Below are positions 1 to 16,339 of a stretch of DNA of 64,000 bases, piece after piece. The DNA is taken from contig CAWAET010000019.1 of the NCBI GenBank assembly GCA_963781065.1, forward strand, positions 1 to 64,000, written 5' to 3'. Positions within the stretch are counted from its first letter, which is position 1. Every line of letters starts with the position of its first letter. A program made the position numbers and the translations under genes. Below the pieces are notes generated by a model that searched no databases, was not told the DNA's origin, and was given only the letters and a program-made list of their open reading frames with translations. The DNA comes from CALZJC01 sp963781065. GTDB lineage: Bacteria; Acidobacteriota; Thermoanaerobaculia; Multivoradales; JAHEKO01.

Positions 1-991
<991 letters not shown>

Positions 992-1004
992 AGCCGTAAC
1001 CTCC

Positions 1005-5258
<4,254 letters not shown>

Positions 5259-5426
5259 AAGCTGTCCTATCTCGTTTTCCGTGACTGATGCTGCGAGGCG
5301 TGCGCCGGTCGGTGGGAAGACACGACGGCCCGTGGCGCGAGCCATCGCTGGCCGACGCGCCGCACCGGTGGGACCACCGCGCTGAGGTGCCTGGGTCTCA
5401 CCCGAGAGATCTCGAGGAGTTCCGGC

Positions 5427-5807
5427 CTACTTGATTTCGATCTGGGCTCCGGCTTCTTCGAACTTGGCTTTGATCTCGTCCGCCTCTTGCTTGGTGACCG
5501 CCTCGCGAATGGTCGCGGGGGCCGACTCCACCAACTCCTTGGCGTCCTTCAGACCCAGGCTGGTCACCTCTCGCACGGTCTTGATGACGTTGATCTTCTT
5601 GTCACCGATCGCGGTCAGCACGACGTCGAACTCGGTCTGCTCCTCGGCCGGGGCCGCGGCCCCACCCGGTGAGCCCGCCGCCGCCGGCGCCGCCGCCGCG
5701 GCCGCCGAAACCCCGTAGTGCTCTTCGAGCGCTTTTACCATTCCGTTGAGCTCGAGCACGCTCATCTCGTCGATCTGCTTGATGAAGTCTTCGGTTGCGA
5801 TTGCCAT
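5427..5807 (-). CDS. rplL: 50S ribosomal protein L7/L12
   Basis: Stalk protein of the large ribosomal subunit, 126 residues, normal length. It has the N-terminal dimerisation helix (VLELNGMVKALEEHYGV), an Ala/Pro/Gly-rich hinge around residues 35-55, and the factor-binding C-terminal domain (VLTAIGDKKINVIKTVREVT, then GLKDAKELVE). It lies 49 bases after rplJ, the usual rplJL arrangement, and binds L10 as dimers. A 168-base gap follows before rpoB, where attenuation or processing is common in other bacteria; I see no clear hairpin there that I would call. Confidence 0.98.
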   Translation of the reverse strand: MAIATEDFIKQIDEMSVLELNGMVKALEEHYGVSAAAAAAPAAAGSPGGAAAPAEEQTEFDVVLTAIGDKKINVIKTVREVTSLGLKDAKELVESAPATIREAVTKQEADEIKAKFEEAGAQIEIK

Positions 5808-5856
5808 CGTCCTTCTCTCCTTGCGGCTCGCCTGAAACAGCGAGGGTTTCGATCGT

Positions 5857-6399
5857 CTATGAGTCGCCGGCTGTGCCGGCCCCTTCCTTCTTCTGTCGGA
5901 TTTGGTCGAGTGCGACCACGAACTGCCGCGGGATCGCCGCCAGGACGGTGGCGAAGCGGCTGATCGGCGACTGCAACAGGTACAGCAGCTTGGCGATCAG
6001 TTGCTCGCGGCTCGGCAGGGTGGCGATCTCGCGGATCGCATCACCCGCCACCGGCCGCCCCTCGACCAGGCCGGCCTTGAACTCCAGCACCTTGGCCTCG
6101 CCGGCGAAGTCGGTCAGCACCTTGGCCAGCGCCACCGGATCGTCGCCGTAGACCAACGCGGTCGGCCCGGCGAAGTGCTCGCTGAGGCTCTCCAACGCCG
6201 AGCCGCCGATCGCCCGCAGCATCAGGCGGTTCTTGACCACCCGGTATTCGCCGCCGAGCTCGCGAACCTGCTGCCGCAGCTCGGTCACCAAGGGCACCGA
6301 AATGCCCTTGAAGTCGACCAGGTAGACGTGCGGCGCGGCGCCTGCGCCGGCGCGGTAGCGCTCGACGACGCTCTGCTTCTGTTCGAGATTCAGCGGCAT
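5857..6399 (-). CDS. rplJ: 50S ribosomal protein L10
   Basis: Stalk base protein that anchors L7/L12 dimers and binds 23S rRNA, 180 residues. I use the ATG at 6399 (MPLNLEQKQSVVERYR) because GGAGG and AGGAAG precede it; the longer open frame adds residues unlike the family. Recognisable L10 segments are YLVDFKGISVPLVTELRQQV, the KNRLMLRAIGG region and GPTALVYGDDPVALAKVL. It starts 4 bases after the rplA stop, so it is translationally close-coupled. Intact. Confidence 0.97.
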   Translation of the reverse strand: MPLNLEQKQSVVERYRAGAGAAPHVYLVDFKGISVPLVTELRQQVRELGGEYRVVKNRLMLRAIGGSALESLSEHFAGPTALVYGDDPVALAKVLTDFAGEAKVLEFKAGLVEGRPVAGDAIREIATLPSREQLIAKLLYLLQSPISRFATVLAAIPRQFVVALDQIRQKKEGAGTAGDS

Positions 6400-6403
6400 C
6401 TTC

Positions 6404-7105
6404 CTAAGCCTCCAGCGCCGCCAGCGAGCTCTCGTCGACCCGGACACCGGGGCCCATGGTCGAAGACACGCTCACCGAGCGCAGGTATTTGCCCTTGGCC
6501 GAGCTCGGGCGGGCACGCACCACCGCCGTCAGCAGCGCCTCGGCGTTCTCGCGCAGCTGCTCGCCGGAGAACGACGACTTGCCGAACGGCACGTGCACGA
6601 TGGCCGTCTTGTCGACCCGGAACTCGATCTTGCCCGCCTTGATCTCGCGCACCGCGCTGGCGACCTCGAAGGTGACGGTGCCGGCTTTCGGGTTGGGCAT
6701 CATGCCGCGAGGCCCAAGCACCCGGCCCAGCCGCCCGGCGACCTTCATCATGTCGGGCGTCGCCACGACAGCGTCGAACTCGAGCCAGCCGCCTTCGATC
6801 TTCTTGGCCAACTCTTCGCCGCCGGCGTAGTCGGCGCCGGCATCTTCGGCCTCTTTGACCTTCTCGCCGCTGGCGAAGACCAGCAGCCGCATCTCGCGGC
6901 CGGTGCCGTGCGGCAGCACCACGGTGCCGCGCACCATCTGGTCGGCGTGCCGCGGGTCGACGCCGAGCCGCAACGCCATCTCCATGGTCTCGTCGAATTT
7001 GGCGTAGCCGCCCTGCTTGGCCAGCTCGACCGCCTCGGCCAGCGGGTACGGCCGGCGCTCGATCGCGTCGGTCGCCTTGCGGTAGTTCTTTCCGTGCTTC
7101 GCCAT
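6404..7105 (-). CDS. rplA: 50S ribosomal protein L1
   Basis: L1 stalk protein of the large subunit, 233 residues, standard length. The signature region GRLGRVLGPRGMMPNPKAGT and the N-terminal MAKHGKNYRKA are clear, and the frame is unbroken. In many bacteria L1 also represses translation of the rplK-rplA message; no L1-binding structure was resolved here by eye. It lies between rplK (32 bases upstream) and rplJ (4 bases downstream). Confidence 0.98.
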   Translation of the reverse strand: MAKHGKNYRKATDAIERRPYPLAEAVELAKQGGYAKFDETMEMALRLGVDPRHADQMVRGTVVLPHGTGREMRLLVFASGEKVKEAEDAGADYAGGEELAKKIEGGWLEFDAVVATPDMMKVAGRLGRVLGPRGMMPNPKAGTVTFEVASAVREIKAGKIEFRVDKTAIVHVPFGKSSFSGEQLRENAEALLTAVVRARPSSAKGKYLRSVSVSSTMGPGVRVDESSLAALEA

Positions 7106-7137
7106 CTCGTCTTTCCTCGCTCCTGCCCGACCGGCGA

Positions 7138-7563
7138 CTAGGCCTCGACCTCGATGCCCATCGAGCGCGCGGTGCCCTCGACGATTCGCATCGCCGCCTC
7201 GAGGCTGGCCGCGTTGAGGTCCGGCATCTTGGTCTTGGCGATCTCCTCCACCTGCCGCCTGCTCACCTTGCCGACTTTCTCGCGGTTGGGCTCGCGCGAC
7301 CCCTTCTCCACCGCCGCGGCCTGACGCAGCAGCACCGCCGCCGGCGGCGTCTTGGTGATGAAGGTGTAGCTGCGGTCGCCGTAGACGGTGAGCACCACCG
7401 GGATGATCATCCCCGGCTGGTCCTGGGTGCGGGCGTTGAACGCCTTGCAGAAGTCCATGATGTTGACCCCTGCCTGACCCAGCGCGGGTCCGACCGGCGG
7501 CGCCGGGGTCGCCTGCCCGGCGGGAATCTGCAGCTTGATCGAGCCGATGATCTTCTTGGCCAT
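7138..7563 (-). CDS. rplK: 50S ribosomal protein L11
   Basis: Large-subunit protein of the GTPase-associated centre, 141 residues, full length. It shows the N-terminal domain with the Pro-rich switch (QIPAGQATPAPPVGPALGQ) and the rRNA-binding C-terminal domain (KTKMPDLNAASLEAAMRIVE). It starts 9 bases after the nusG stop and belongs to the secE-nusG-rplKAJL-rpoBC transcription block. Intact. Confidence 0.98.
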   Translation of the reverse strand: MAKKIIGSIKLQIPAGQATPAPPVGPALGQAGVNIMDFCKAFNARTQDQPGMIIPVVLTVYGDRSYTFITKTPPAAVLLRQAAAVEKGSREPNREKVGKVSRRQVEEIAKTKMPDLNAASLEAAMRIVEGTARSMGIEVEA

Positions 7564-7572
7564 GACGGATTC

Positions 7573-8136
7573 CTAGAGTTTCTGCACCTGGCGGAAATCG
7601 AGCTCCACCGGCGTCTGTCGCCCGAAGATGGTCACCATCACCTTGAGCGTGTTGCGGTCGAGATTGACCTCGTCGACGACGCCGGTGAAGTTGTTGAACG
7701 GGCCGTCGATGATCTTGACCGGCTCGGAGCGGTCGAAGATGTACTTCGGCTTTGGCTTCTCCTGGGCGCTCACCACCTGCTGCAGGATCTGGTCGACCTC
7801 TTCCTGGCTGAGCGGCGTCGGCTTCTTGCCGCTGCCGACGAAGCCGGTGACCTTGGGGGTGTTCTTGACCACGTGCCAGGCGGCGTCCGACATCTCCATC
7901 TGCACCAGGATGTAGCCGGGGAAGAACTTGCGCTGGGTCTCGCGCTTCTTGCCGCCCTTGTACTCGACGATCGTCTCGGTGGGGATGCGCACCTCGCCAA
8001 AGGCGTCGCCCATGCCCATCGCCTCGGCCCGCTGGTGCAGCGTCTTGGAGACCCGCTCCTCAAAGCCGGAGTAGGTGTGCACGATGTACCACTTGAGGTG
8101 GGACGTGTCCTTCTCGTCTTCTGCCACTGTCGTCAT
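7573..8136 (-). CDS. nusG: transcription termination/antitermination factor NusG
   Basis: NusG binds RNA polymerase through its N-terminal NGN domain and links to Rho or ribosomal S10 through a C-terminal KOW domain. The protein is 187 residues. The NGN domain starts with WYIVHTYSGFEERV and includes FPGYILVQMEM; the KOW motif reads VKIIDGPFNNFTGVVDEV. I use the ATG at 8136, whose A is the last base of the secE stop codon (TGATG), so the two are translationally coupled. Confidence 0.97.
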   Translation of the reverse strand: MTTVAEDEKDTSHLKWYIVHTYSGFEERVSKTLHQRAEAMGMGDAFGEVRIPTETIVEYKGGKKRETQRKFFPGYILVQMEMSDAAWHVVKNTPKVTGFVGSGKKPTPLSQEEVDQILQQVVSAQEKPKPKYIFDRSEPVKIIDGPFNNFTGVVDEVNLDRNTLKVMVTIFGRQTPVELDFRQVQKL

Positions 8137-8348
8137 CAACCGATCACCTTGTAGATCCACTCGAACGCCTGCAGGATGATCAGATCCGCCAGCCAGAGAT
8201 AGATGGCGAAGATCACGCTCGCCACCACCACGACGATGGTCGTGCCCGTCACCTCCTCGCGGGAGGGGAAGGTCACCTTCTTCATCTCCGACCGCGTCTC
8301 GGTCAGAAAGCCGCGCATCCTGGTGATAGTGCCGCTGATCGATGCCAT
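8136..8348 (-). CDS. secE: preprotein translocase subunit SecE
   Basis: Small SecYEG subunit of about 70 residues with one C-terminal transmembrane helix (TGTTIVVVVASVIFAIYLWL region) and the amphipathic stretch EMKKVTFPSREEV that lies on the membrane surface. I start at the ATG at 8348; the longer open frame runs back into the tRNA-Trp gene and is not credible. It sits between tRNA-Trp and nusG and overlaps the nusG start by one base. Confidence 0.95.
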   Translation of the reverse strand: MASISGTITRMRGFLTETRSEMKKVTFPSREEVTGTTIVVVVASVIFAIYLWLADLIILQAFEWIYKVIG

Positions 8349-8399
8349 TGCTGGGGACTTCCTACGTTCGTCTGTCGCTTGGTACGGGCCAGGGTCTGG

Positions 8400-8472
8400 C
8401 AGGCCAGGAGGGATTCGAACCCCCAACCCGCGGTTTTGGAGACCGCTGCTCTACCGTTGGAGCTACTGGCCT
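8400..8472 (-). tRNA. tRNA-Trp (anticodon CCA)
   Basis: The reverse complement folds as a cloverleaf: acceptor AGGCCAG/CTGGCCT, anticodon stem GCGGT/ACCGC with loop CTCCAAA, and T arm GGGGG-TTCGAAT-CCCTC. Discriminator G73 is followed by an encoded CCA at 8399-8397. It lies between tuf and secE, a common bacterial order. Confidence 0.97.
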
Positions 8473-8496
8473 GGATTCTCGTTCGCTTTGGTCTGA

Positions 8497-9688
<1,192 letters not shown>

Positions 9689-9768
9689 GGCGCTGAATAC
9701 TCCTCCTGCGGCTCCGTCTCAGAGCCGGTCGCGGTCGTGTCGGATGTCTTTCTGCTTGACCCTTCTGG

Positions 9769-9840
9769 AGCCCACGACCGGATTTGAACCGGTGACCCCT
9801 TCCTTACCAAGGAAGTGCTCTACCCCTGAGCCACGTGGGC
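9769..9840 (-). tRNA. tRNA-Thr (anticodon GGT)
   Basis: Cloverleaf on the minus strand with acceptor GCCCACG/CGTGGGC, anticodon stem CTTCC/GGAAG and loop TTGGTAA, T arm ACCGG-TTCAAAT-CCGGT. Discriminator T is followed by an encoded CCA (9768-9766). It immediately precedes tuf, matching thrT-tufB of E. coli, but its usual upstream neighbours (Thr-TGT, Tyr, Gly) lie 8.7 kb away. Confidence 0.97.
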
Positions 9841-9903
9841 ACTACCGTATTCGTAAGAGTTCCCAGCCGGCCGCCACCAGGGCCGAGCGGGGTCAAGAGA
9901 GGA

Positions 9904-9932
9904 AGTATAGCCGCACTGGAGGCCCGTGTAAA
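9904..9932 (-). promoter_or_regulatory. sigma70-type promoter for tRNA-Thr(GGT)-tuf
   Basis: On the minus strand TTTACA is followed by a 17-base spacer and TATACT, a near-consensus vegetative promoter about 65 bases upstream of tRNA-Thr(GGT). It would let the tRNA-tuf-secE block be transcribed although it is cut off from the upstream tRNA cluster. Assigned by sequence match only. Confidence 0.7.
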
Positions 9933-10091
9933 GCCCCCGAATCGCCCCGTTCCCGCTCTGCCGCCAGAGTCTGCCACAGCCGGTCTCCCCTGTCCAGCCG
10001 CGACCGACCTCGCGGCCAGGGCTTCAGCGCCGTCGGCCCTGCAGCGCTCGACCAGTAGCGCGTGCTACGCTCCGCGCGTTCCACAAGAGCG

Positions 10092-11345
10092 ATGAGCGAA
10101 TCCACCCAGCCCTGGTACTGGCGGCTGCACTGGCAGATCCTGATCGCCATGGCGTTGGGCATCGTCGCCGGCCTCATCGGTGGCCCCGAGTTGGTGCCCA
10201 AGGTCGGCTGGCTCGGCACGCTGTTCATCAAGCTGCTGCGCATGATCATCGTGCCGCTGGTCGTCTTCTCGATCGTCTCGGGCGTGGCTTCGGTGGGCGG
10301 CGGCCGCGACCTGGGCCGGCTCTTTGGCAAGACGTTGGGCTACTACCTCCTGTCCAGCGCGCTCGCCGTGATCGTCGGGCTGGTCGCCGTCAATCTGGTC
10401 AAACCCGGCGTAGGCGCCAACATCACCGGCGCCGAGACCGCGACGGTGCCCGAGTTGGACACCCCGAGCTCGCCGATCGAGCTGCTGATGGACATCGTGC
10501 CCGCCAATGTCGTCAAGGCCGCGGCCGAGGCCGACATGCTGGCGGTGATCTTCTTCTCGATCCTCTTCGGCATCAGCCTCGCCTCGATCGGTGAGGGGCA
10601 TCGCAGCCGCCTGGTGGGGTTCTTCGACGCCGGCTTCCAGGTGATGATGACGCTCACCGGTGGCGTGATCCGCTTCGCGCCGATCGGCGTCTTCGGCCTC
10701 ATCACCCAGCTGGTGGGCACCTCGGGGTTCGCCTCCTTCCGCGCCCTCGGCCTCTATGCCCTGACCCTCGTGCTCAGCCTCAGTATCCACCTGTTCGTGA
10801 CGCTGCCGCTGCTGCTGATCCTGCTCGGCCGGATCAAGCCGAGCATCCACTTCCGCAACATGATCGAGGCGTTGGTGATGGCGTTCTCCACCAGCTCCTC
10901 GGGCGCCACCCTGCCGGTGACGCTGGAGAACGTCGAGAAGAACGTCGGCGTCTCCAACCGCATCTCGTCGTTCGTGCTGCCCATGGGAGCCACCGTCAAC
11001 ATGGACGGCACGGCGCTCTACGAGTGCGCCGGCGCGCTGTTCATCGCCCAGGCGCTGGGTGTCGACCTGACGCTGTGGCAGCAGGTGATCGTCGTCCTGA
11101 CGGCGCTGCTCGCCTCGGTGGGAGCGGCGGCGGTGCCCTCGGCCGGCCTCGTGGTGATCTTCATCGTGCTCGAGGCGATCGGGCTGCGGGGGCCGCAGGT
11201 GGAGCTGATCGTCGGCGCCATGCTGGCGATAGACCGGCCTCTGGACATGTACCGGACTTCGGTGAACATCTTCAGCGACTCCTGCGGCGCGGCGATCATC
11301 GCTCGTTCGGAGGGCGAGACCGAGGTCGACCGGGTCGTCGCATGA
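10092..11345 (+). CDS. dicarboxylate/amino acid:cation symporter (DAACS family)
   Basis: Secondary transporter of the glutamate/aspartate/dicarboxylate:Na+ or H+ type, about 417 residues with multiple hydrophobic segments. Family hallmarks are present: the serine-rich hairpin STSSSGATLPVTLENVE, the TM7 motif MGATVNMDGTALYE and the C-terminal DRPLDMYRTSVNIFSDSCGA. I use the ATG at 10092 (MSESTQPWYW) over an upstream in-frame start. The substrate cannot be fixed by sequence alone. It lies inside the insert that splits the tRNA-tuf operon and converges with the tricorn-like gene. Intact. Confidence 0.93.
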   Translation: MSESTQPWYWRLHWQILIAMALGIVAGLIGGPELVPKVGWLGTLFIKLLRMIIVPLVVFSIVSGVASVGGGRDLGRLFGKTLGYYLLSSALAVIVGLVAVNLVKPGVGANITGAETATVPELDTPSSPIELLMDIVPANVVKAAAEADMLAVIFFSILFGISLASIGEGHRSRLVGFFDAGFQVMMTLTGGVIRFAPIGVFGLITQLVGTSGFASFRALGLYALTLVLSLSIHLFVTLPLLLILLGRIKPSIHFRNMIEALVMAFSTSSSGATLPVTLENVEKNVGVSNRISSFVLPMGATVNMDGTALYECAGALFIAQALGVDLTLWQQVIVVLTALLASVGAAAVPSAGLVVIFIVLEAIGLRGPQVELIVGAMLAIDRPLDMYRTSVNIFSDSCGAAIIARSEGETEVDRVVA

Positions 11346-11382
11346 GCGCGACGCGCGCCCACCGCGCTGTCCGTGAAGCGCG

Positions 11383-14300
11383 TCAGGGGTAGTCGAACGA
11401 CAGGTCGGGATAGGGCGGCGCCGCCGGCACCTCGCGCGGATCCTCGGCGATCTTCCCGAGCAGGTGGTCGATGGCGGTGTCGAGCTGCAGGTCCGCGCCG
11501 TTGAAGGTGGCGTGGGGCAGGTTGTCGACCACGATGTCGGGCTCGACGCCGTGCTGCTCGATGAGCCAGTCGCCATCGGGGCCGTAGACCCCGCACATCG
11601 GGGCGCGGGCGAGCCCGCGGTCGATCAGCCGGTTCGCCGAGCCGAGCCAGATCTCGCCGCCCCAGGTGCGGGTGCCGATGACCGGCCCGAGGCCCAGCCG
11701 GCGGAAGCCCTCGGCGAAGGCCTCGCCGTCCGACGCGGTGCGCTCGTCGCACAGCACCACCACGTGGCCGCGGAAGGCGTACTGCATGTTCCAGTAGGGC
11801 TTCTGCCGACCCGCCCCTTCCAGTAGAACCAGGCGCGTGCGCAGCAGCTTGCCGAGGATGATCGCTGTCGATGTTGCCGCCGCGGTTGTGCCGCACGTCG
11901 ATGATCAGGCCCTGGCGGTTGAAGACCGGGTAGAACTGGCGGTACCACTCGGTGAGGTTGCCCGCCGCCCATGGCCCGCAGGTGGACGTAGCCGATCTTG
12001 CCGCCGCCCCGCTCCTCGACCGCCTGGCGTCGGCGTCTGCTCCCAGTCGGCATAGCGCAGCCGCCACTCGTCGTCGATCGGCACGACGATCGCCTCCCGG
12101 GCCCGTCCCTGCTTGCCCAGGATCTTCAGCCGCACCTGCCGGCCCTCCTGGTTGCGCAGCAGCGCTCCGAGGTCGTGGCACGGCGAGGGTGGAGGCGCCG
12201 TTGACCTCGACGATCAACGTCGCCCGGCTCGACCGCCAGCTCGGGGTCGGCCAGCGGCGAGCGCTCGGCCGGGTAGTCCGGGTCGGACCGGTAGACGTAG
12301 TCGACCCGGTAGCCGCCGGCGGGCTCGTCGCGGGTCAGCCGGGCGCCCAGGCTGGCGACCTCGACCTGGTCGGGCCCCTCGCGGTGGTCGCCGCCGCGCA
12401 CGCTGGTGTGCAGCGCCGACAGCTCGCCCACCGCGCGGCCGATCAGCTCGCTCAGCTCGGCCCGGGTGGTCACCCGATCGACCAGCGGCAGGTACTTGTC
12501 GCGCACCGCGTCCCAGTCGACGCCGTGCATGCCGGGGTCGTAGAAGTAGTCCCGCTCGAGCCGCCAGGCGTCGATGAAGATCTGCCGCCAGTCGTCGCGC
12601 GCGTCGATCGAGAAGGTCCAGCCGTCGAGCGGCACCCGTTGCTCGGCCAGCTCGTCCGGTGCCGCGACGCCGGCGTCGAAAACGTAAAGCTCCTCGCCAC
12701 GGCGGACCAGCAGCTTCTTGCCGTCGGCCGACAGATCGTAGGAGTCGACTTTCTCCACCAGCCGTTCCGGCTCCTTGCCCTCGTTCTGGATGGCGAGGGC
12801 CATCAGGTGGACCTCGGCATCGGGGCCCGAGTCGCGGGCCAGCCAGAACAAGGCGTCGCCGTTGGCGTCGAGGGCGCGGTAGTTGCCGGCCGGGGCCGGC
12901 ACCGTGTAGACCCGCTCGCGCAGGCCCTCGAGCTCGATCTCGACCGGCTCGGCACGCTTCTTTTCGTCCTCCTCCTCGTCCTCGTCCTTGCCTTCGCCCT
13001 TCGCCTCCGTCTCCTCCTCGGGCTCGTAGAGCTCGTCGGCGGGCTTGAAGCGCGAGCGCAGCCCGCGCCGCAACGCCACCTGGTAGACCAGGTCGGGCTT
13101 GTCGAAGTAAGGCTCGGGCTGGCGCGTGCCCCAGGGGCCGCCCACCAGCGAGCGCAGCTCGCGATCGCTCAAGAAGTAGAGCCACTCACCAGCCGGATCC
13201 CAGGCCGGGGCCCAGCTGTTCACCCGGTCGCTGGTGAGCTGGGTCAGGCTGCCGCCGTCGAGGCCGTGGAGCAAGATCTGGCTGAAGCTGTTGGTCGCGT
13301 CCTGGACGAAGGCCAGCCAGCGGCTGTCGGGCGACCAGGCGAGGTCCCGGACGCCCTCGCGGTTGGTGGAGAGCACCTGCTGCTCGCCGGTCGCCAGCTC
13401 GAGCAGCCACAGGTCGCGATTCTGGTCGGTGTAGGCGACGTGCTTGCCGTCCGGTGAGGGTTGGCCGGCGAAGCGCAGGATGGCGCCGTCGGCGGTCAGC
13501 GCCCGCGCCTCGCCGACGCCGTCGGCCGGCAGCTCGACGAACTCGAGCTCGCCGGTCTCGTCCGACAGCGCCAGCAGGGTCTCGCCATCGGGCATGAAGA
13601 CCGCGTCGCGGTAGCGCACCCCTTCCCGACGCGACGCCCGCCGCAGCCGGCCGGCCTCGGCCGGCGCCACGAACACCCGCCCGCGGGCGGTGAGCACGAC
13701 GCTCTCCCCCGCGGGGTGGAGCGCCGCCGAGGTGAGGTACTCCATCGGCTCGCCGACCCACTTGTCGCGCCACTGGTCGACGTCCGAGGCCAGCGTGATG
13801 GGGATCGGCCGGCTCTCGCCGCTCGAGATCTCGAACAGCCAGAGGTCGGCGCCCACCTGGTAGACGATCCGCCCGGCCGACAGCGCGGCGTCGCGCACGT
13901 CCCAGCCGGAGTGGCGGGTGTGCTGCCGCAGGTCCCCGCCCGCCTCGTCCGTCGACCAGACGTTCATCGTGCCGTCGCGGTCGGTGATGAAGTAGACCCG
14001 GCCGCGCCACCACATCGGCGTGTGGCTCTCGCCGCGGTAGTCGTCGCTCAGCCGTTCCGCCTCCCCGGCGCCGTCGCGAAAGACCCAGATACGCCGCGCG
14101 GTGCCGCCGCGGTAGCGCTTGGTCACGTTGTTGTGGAACGCCGGCCGAACGAAGTAGAGGGCTTCGCCCGACTCGTCCCAGGCGCCCTCGCTGGCCTCGG
14201 CAAGGGGCAGCCGCTCGTAGGTCCCGTCCGCCAGGTCCAGAGCCACCAGCTGGGCGTCTGGCAGGGTGGCGTAGTGGCGAGTGGTGTAGGCCAGCCGGCC

Positions 14301-14651
14301 GTCGGGGGCCCAGCTGGTGGCCAGCGAGGGCTCCGCCTCCCAGGTCAGCCGCCGCGGCAGGCCGCCGGTGACCGGCATGACGTAGACCTCCCGCGGCCCC
14401 TCGTACTCGGCCGAGAACGCCAGGGTGGCGCCGTCGGGCGAGACCACCGGGTGGGTCTCCTCGCCCGGATGGGTGGTCAGCCGCCGGGCCAGCCCGCCCT
14501 CCACACCGGTGACCCAGAGATCCCCCTCGGCGGCGAAGATCAGCGTCTCGCCGGCCAGGGCCGGGTAGCGGTAGTAGCCCAGCACGCCGTCGGCGGCGGC
14601 AAGGCCGGGGGTCACGAGAAGCACGAGAGCGCAGAGCAGTCGACAAAGCAT
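11383..14651 (-). CDS. tricorn-type S41 peptidase with beta-propeller (several frameshifts)
   Basis: Large secreted serine peptidase, about 1,080 residues once frameshifts are ignored, the usual tricorn size. Start at 14651 after GGAGGGAG; the signal peptide (LLCALVLLVTPGLAAA) is followed by TolB/WD-like propeller repeats (VVSPDGATLAFSAEYEG, WSPDSRWLAFVQDA). An acidic Glu/Asp/Lys linker lies near residue 550, then a PDZ-like segment (PELAVEPGDV, VIVEVNGAS) and the S41 core (LIIDVRHNRGGNIDS; CDERTASDGEAFAEGF, Ser nucleophile in TASDGE). Frameshifts lie near 12215, 12174, 12033, 11960, 11866, 11840 and 11812. All but the last are +1 and all are in the C-terminal third. It probably digests peptides outside the cytoplasm. 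Confidence 0.88.
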
Positions 14652-14734
14652 GGGTCTCCCTCCAGGTGAACTGTCGCCGAGAGAGTATCGCTGGTTCGAC
14701 GGTCCGCTCGGATCCGCCTGCTCGACGGTGTCCG

Positions 14735-16161
14735 CTACGGGTCGTCCCTCGCCGTGTACAGGTCGATCACCCGCTCGATGCCCCGCTGGCAGACCGCGCA
14801 GAACGGCACCTCGTCGCGGGTGAACATGACGCAGTCGACCTGCGGGCCGGTAGCTGCCCCGCGGGGCGTAGTTGGCGCCCTCGAAGGCGCCCACCTTGCC
14901 GGCGTGCGGGGCTCCACCCAGCAGCTGCGGTCTCGAACGCCTGCTGTTCCCGGAAGAGCGCCGACATCTCGGACTCGGGCCGGTTCTCGGCGCGGATCGC
15001 CTCGCGCCGCGCCTGGATCCGCTTGGCGTGGGCCTCGAACCGCTCCTTGGGCCAGGGGGTCGGCACCGGCGTGCCCTCCGCGACCAGGTCGGCCCACTTG
15101 AGCTCCTGCGGGTCGACCGTGGCGTTGACCTCCCAGGGCTCGACCTGCTCCTCGGGGATCTCGTAGGCCACCGGCGAGGTGTAGTACTCGTCGGCCAGCC
15201 CGGCGAAGTGGTGCCCGAACTCGTGGATGAACAGGTAGTCGGCCCAGTCGTTGCCCGCCGCGGCGGTCGAGTAGAGGCCGAAGATGCCGCCGCCGCCGTA
15301 GGTGTCGTTGTTGACCAGGATCTCGACGAACTCGTACGGCGCCCAGGCGGCGATGTCGCGCCAGGCCCGGTTGTCGAACGCCAGCACGTAGCGCTCGGAG
15401 CGGAAGGCGTCGTAGGTCACCCGCGCCGGCGAACGGCGGTGGAGGCCGGTCGAGGGCCGCGAGATGCCCGACTCGGCGGCCGGCGGGCAGAGCCCCCAGA
15501 CGTTGAAGTCGCCCTGGCGCTCCTTGAACGGCGAGACCGCGAAGAGCACCCCGGTCAGCCGCCGGGCCTGCTCCTCGAAGGCGGCGCACTCCTCGGCGGT
15601 GTAGCCGTCGCCCAGCAGCAGCAGGTCGACCTTGTGGGTCGACGGCCCGGAGACCTGGATCGATATCAGCCTCTGCTCGGGCGGCAGCGAGGTGTCGGTC
15701 AGCATGTCGCCGGGGTCGACCTGCGTCCGCCACACCTCCCGGAAGGCGTTCCGCGCGTCCCGCTTCTTGATCACCACCTCCACCGGCCCGGCCGGCGTCG
15801 GGAAGCGCAGCGACTCGTGGAACGTGCGGTGCATCCGGCGCGCCTCGCCGGTGGTCTCCCACTCGCCGTAGATCGAGGCGAAGCCCCGCGAGTAGAGCAG
15901 CTCCCCGGTCTCGGGCTCCCACACCTCGAACAGGTACTTGCCCAGGTTGGTGTCGTCGATGGGCCGATCCGGGTTGCCCGGCCAGGGCAGCGGCTCCACC
16001 ACCAGCCGGTCGAGGCTGAAGATCTCCTCGCTGGCCGAGCCGGTGTGGAAGTAGTCGAGGCGCAGGGTCCGCGGCGGCCCGGCGGCCGGCGCGGGGGTGG
16101 CGGCGATCAGCGCGATCAGCGCGCTCAGGGCAATCAGGGCGACGGGGAGTCGGGATCTCAT
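14735..16161 (-). CDS. secreted M64-family zinc metallopeptidase (frameshifted C-terminus)
   Basis: IgA-peptidase-type (M64) metallopeptidase of about 475 residues. It begins with a signal peptide (LPVALIALSALIALIAATPA) and contains the zinc motif HEFGHHFAGLADEYY with its third ligand in the GLADE extension, plus the family segments LLLLGDGYTAEEC and NDTYGGGGIFGLYS. The C-terminus VGAFEGANYAPRGSYRP and DCVMFTRDEVPFCAVCQRGI is in other frames because of shifts near 14931 and 14846; the true stop is taken at 14735. It lies 83 bases upstream of the tricorn-type gene on the same strand, so both may form a secreted proteolysis unit. Confidence 0.9.
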
Positions 16162-16339
16162 GGCTGCACTCTAACGCCCGGCCGCCGGGCGGGAGAATCG
16201 GTTCCCCGCGCTCCGAGTATCCGGCGAGGGGCGAGGCCGCAGACCGCAGGACCGGCGAGAGGCGGATTCCGGGACACCACCCTCCCGGGGGGCAGCCCTG
16301 GCAGGGTGCGCCGCCGGCTCGGGGGCGGACGCCATTCAG

